Shown: positions 59,646-61,838 of the stretch, piece after piece | How the letters are laid out: each line of letters opens with the position of its first letter | Position numbering within the stretch: position 1 is the first letter of the stretch | DNA from: Lacustribacter sp964460315 | GTDB taxonomy: Bacteria; Pseudomonadota; Gammaproteobacteria; Burkholderiales; Burkholderiaceae_A | Assembly (NCBI GenBank): GCA_964460315.1 | Contig: CAYWPQ010000007.1 | Coordinates: forward strand, 1 to 61,838 | DNA: 61,838 nt | Direction of reading: 5' to 3' | The notes under the pieces: generated by a model | Told to the model about the DNA's origin: nothing | What the model saw: only the letters and a program-made list of their open reading frames with translations | Database searches by the model: none | Program-made: the position numbers and the translations under genes

Positions 59646-61838
59646 TGCAGAACGTCATCATCGAACAGCTCGCCGAAGAGCTCGGCGTGCGCCCGCAGCA
59701 GGTCGCGACCACCGTCGAACTTCTTGACCAAGGCGCAACAGTCCCATTCATCGCCAGGTACCGAAAAGAAGCCACAGGGGGGCTGGATGACACCCAACTG
59801 CGCCAGCTCCAAGAGCGTCTGGTTTACCTTCGGGAGCTCGAGGATCGTCGTGGCGCGATCCTTATCAGTATTCGTGAACAGGGCAAACTGACACCGGATC
59901 TGCAAGCACTCATCGAATCTGCTGCCACCAAGCAGCGGCTGGAAGACCTTTACCTGCCCTACAAAGCGAAACGTCGAACGAAGGCGCAGATGGCTCGCGA
60001 GGCCGGCCTCGAGCCTCTGGCCATCGCGCTTCTTGAAGACCCCCGTCTCGAACCCGAAACCCTGGCTCTTGGGTATCTCAACCCCGATGCCGGAGTGACC
60101 GACGCCAAGCTTGCGCTGGAAGGTGCCAGGCAGATTCTCATGGAGCGCTTTGCCGAAGATGCGGAGCTTCTTACCGGCTTGAGGAATTACATGCAGGGGC
60201 ATGGCCATGTTCGATCGTCGGTGGTAAGCGGCAAAGAGATGGAGGGTGCAAAGTACCGAGACTGGTTTAATTTTGTCGAGCCCCTGGCGCAGATCCCATC
60301 GCACAGAGCTTTGGCCATGATGCGAGGCCGAAACGAGGGCGTGCTCAGTGTTGCACTGGTCTTGGACTCAGATCTTGATGAAGATTCCAGTCAGCCCAAG
60401 GTCAATCCTTGTGAACAACGAATTGCACAGCGCTTTCGTATCCATGATCAAGGGCGCCCTGCGGACCGTTGGCTGCTGGAGACGGTTCGCTGGGCCTGGC
60501 GAATCAAGATCTCGATGCACCTTGAGGTTGAACTGATGGGTGCGCTTCGAGACCGTGCCGAGGAAGAGGCCATCAGAATCTTCGGTCGAAACCTTCAAGA
60601 CCTGCTGCTTGCCGCGCCTGCAGGGCCTCATGTGACCATGGGTATTGACCCAGGCATTCGAACCGGCTGTAAGGTGGCGGTGGTCGACCCCACCGGGAAA
60701 TTGCTCGACACCACCACGATCTATCCTCACGAACCAAGGCGTGACTGGGCGGGATCCTTGGCTGCCCTGCAAGCCTTCGTTGTGAAGCATCAGGTCACGT
60801 TGATTGCCATCGGAAATGGAACGGCCAGTCGTGAGACCGACGCCTTGGTGACCGACTTGGTCAAGGCTTGTCCTGCCGTAAGAATTCAAAAGATGATTGT
60901 TTCGGAAGCTGGCGCATCGGTTTATTCGGCCTCGGAGCTTGCGGCTCGCGAATTTCCCGATCTCGATGTCTCGTTGCGAGGGGCTGTCTCGATTGCACGG
61001 CGGCTTCAGGACCCCTTGGCGGAATTGGTGAAGATTGACCCTCAATCCATCGGTGTGGGGCAGTACCAGCATGATGTCTCTCAGTTCAAGCTGGCCAAAC
61101 GACTCGACGCTGTCGTCGAAGATTGTGTTAACGCGGTAGGGGTTGACCTCAACACCGCTTCCGCGCCGTTGTTGGCACGAATCTCGGGCTTAAATTCGGG
61201 CCTTGCCATGCAGATTGTGAGCCATCGTGACCGGCATGGTGCTTTTCAAAGCCGAGAGGATCTGAAGAAGGTGGCAAGGCTCGGAGACAAAACATTTGAG
61301 CAGTCCGCAGGTTTTCTAAGAATTCCGAATGGCAGCAACCCTTTGGATGCATCGTCGGTACACCCAGAGGCTTATCCGTTGGTGGAGCGGATCATTGCAA
61401 AAATTAAGCAGCCTCTGTCGGCAGTGATGGGACGTTCGGACGTGCTTCGAGCCATTCGCCCCAGCGATTATCTCGACGATCGTTTTGGGCTACCCACGAT
61501 CCAGGACATTTTGAAGGAGCTTGAAAAACCAGGGCGTGATCCTCGACCCGAATTCAGGACCGCTGAGTTTTCCGAGACTATTCGCGACATCAAAGACCTG
61601 AAGCCCGACATGGTGCTAGAAGGCGTGGTCACGAATGTTGCTGCATTTGGCGCCTTTGTTGACATTGGGGTTCATCAAGACGGTCTGGTTCATGTCTCGG
61701 CGCTTGCCCATCGCTTTGTCAAGGACCCTCACACGGTGGTCAAGACAGGGCAGGTGGTGCGTGTCCGAGTGATCGAGGTGGATCTCGATCGCAAGCGGAT
61801 TGCACTGACGATGCGGCTGGATGACCCACCGGCGGCGA
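59646..61838 (+). CDS. tex: Tex-family transcription accessory protein, 3' end cut by window
   Basis: Tex binds nucleic acid and affects transcription and stress tolerance. 731 codons are visible and the stop is beyond the window; the family usually has about 770. The start MQNVIIEQLAEELGVRPQQV leads into GATVPFIARYRKEATGGLDD, then a YqgF-like RNase H domain (MGIDPGIRTGCKVAVVD), a helix-hairpin-helix part (VGVDLNTASAPLLARISGL) and an S1 RNA-binding domain (LEGVVTNVAAFGAFVDIGVHQDGLVHVS). No clear Shine-Dalgarno precedes the ATG. Confidence 0.93.

Overview
The window looks like a piece of chromosome from an aerobic anoxygenic phototrophic betaproteobacterium of the Burkholderiales type. The evidence is a photosynthesis gene cluster with the oxygen-dependent cyclase acsF and the oxygenase crtA, an LH2 alpha subunit with an Ala-rich tail of the Rubrivivax kind, and a betaproteobacterial housekeeping order (hemL, rubredoxin, yqgE-ruvX-pyrB-pyrC'-plsC-apaH, waaC-waaA, nadB/nadC/nadA). 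Genes are tightly packed and often overlap. No rRNA, tRNA, insertion sequence, prophage or CRISPR array was seen. The only stretch above 300 bases without a confident gene is the aerR/bchF control region (about 6359-6800).

Region 1 (1-951): 3' part of a tartrate/D-malate dehydrogenase gene, cut by the window edge. Region 2 (1014-21458): a photosynthesis cluster. The leftward block aerR-ppsR-crtA-crtD-crtC holds two regulators and late carotenoid enzymes. It diverges from the rightward block bchF-bchN-bchB-bchH-bchL-bchM-lhaA-puhA-puhB-puhC-orf104-acsF-puhE, which holds bacteriochlorophyll synthesis, LH1 assembly and the reaction-centre H subunit. The divergent region has a perfect PpsR/CrtJ box (TGT-N12-ACA) over a likely bchF promoter. 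pufBALM, bchCXYZ, bchID, bchG, bchP and crtIBEF are not in the window and must lie elsewhere.

Region 3 (21512-53165): housekeeping and accessory genes. These cover RNA processing (beta-CASP hydrolase, RhlE, GluQ), transporters (MscS, AzlCD, EamA, TolC), small redox proteins (cytochrome b561, cytochrome c', rubredoxin), photolyase, haem synthesis (HemL), pyrimidine, LPS core and NAD synthesis, HU, TrmB, a TetR and a MarR-like regulator, and Pgi. A run of 100 N (25983-26082) interrupts the cytochrome b561 gene. Both flanks belong to that gene, so the join looks correct.

Region 4 (53253-58247): an iron-binding protein gene with a Fur-like box, then a second photosynthesis locus: pucB-pucA-pucC and a 28-residue single-helix peptide gene, followed by a di-haem cytochrome c peroxidase and a convergent small cytochrome c. 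The puc promoter has two perfect PpsR boxes 8 bp apart, and the peroxidase gene has a near-perfect one. The LH2 alpha subunit carries Phe44-Leu45 where B850 antennae have two H-bonding aromatic residues, which predicts a blue-shifted B800-820-type antenna. Region 5 (58310-61838): HtpX protease, a small protein of unknown function, and the 5' part of tex.

Most interesting: the predicted LH3-like antenna, the unannotated puc-operon micropeptide, and the extension of PpsR-type control to the neighbouring peroxidase.
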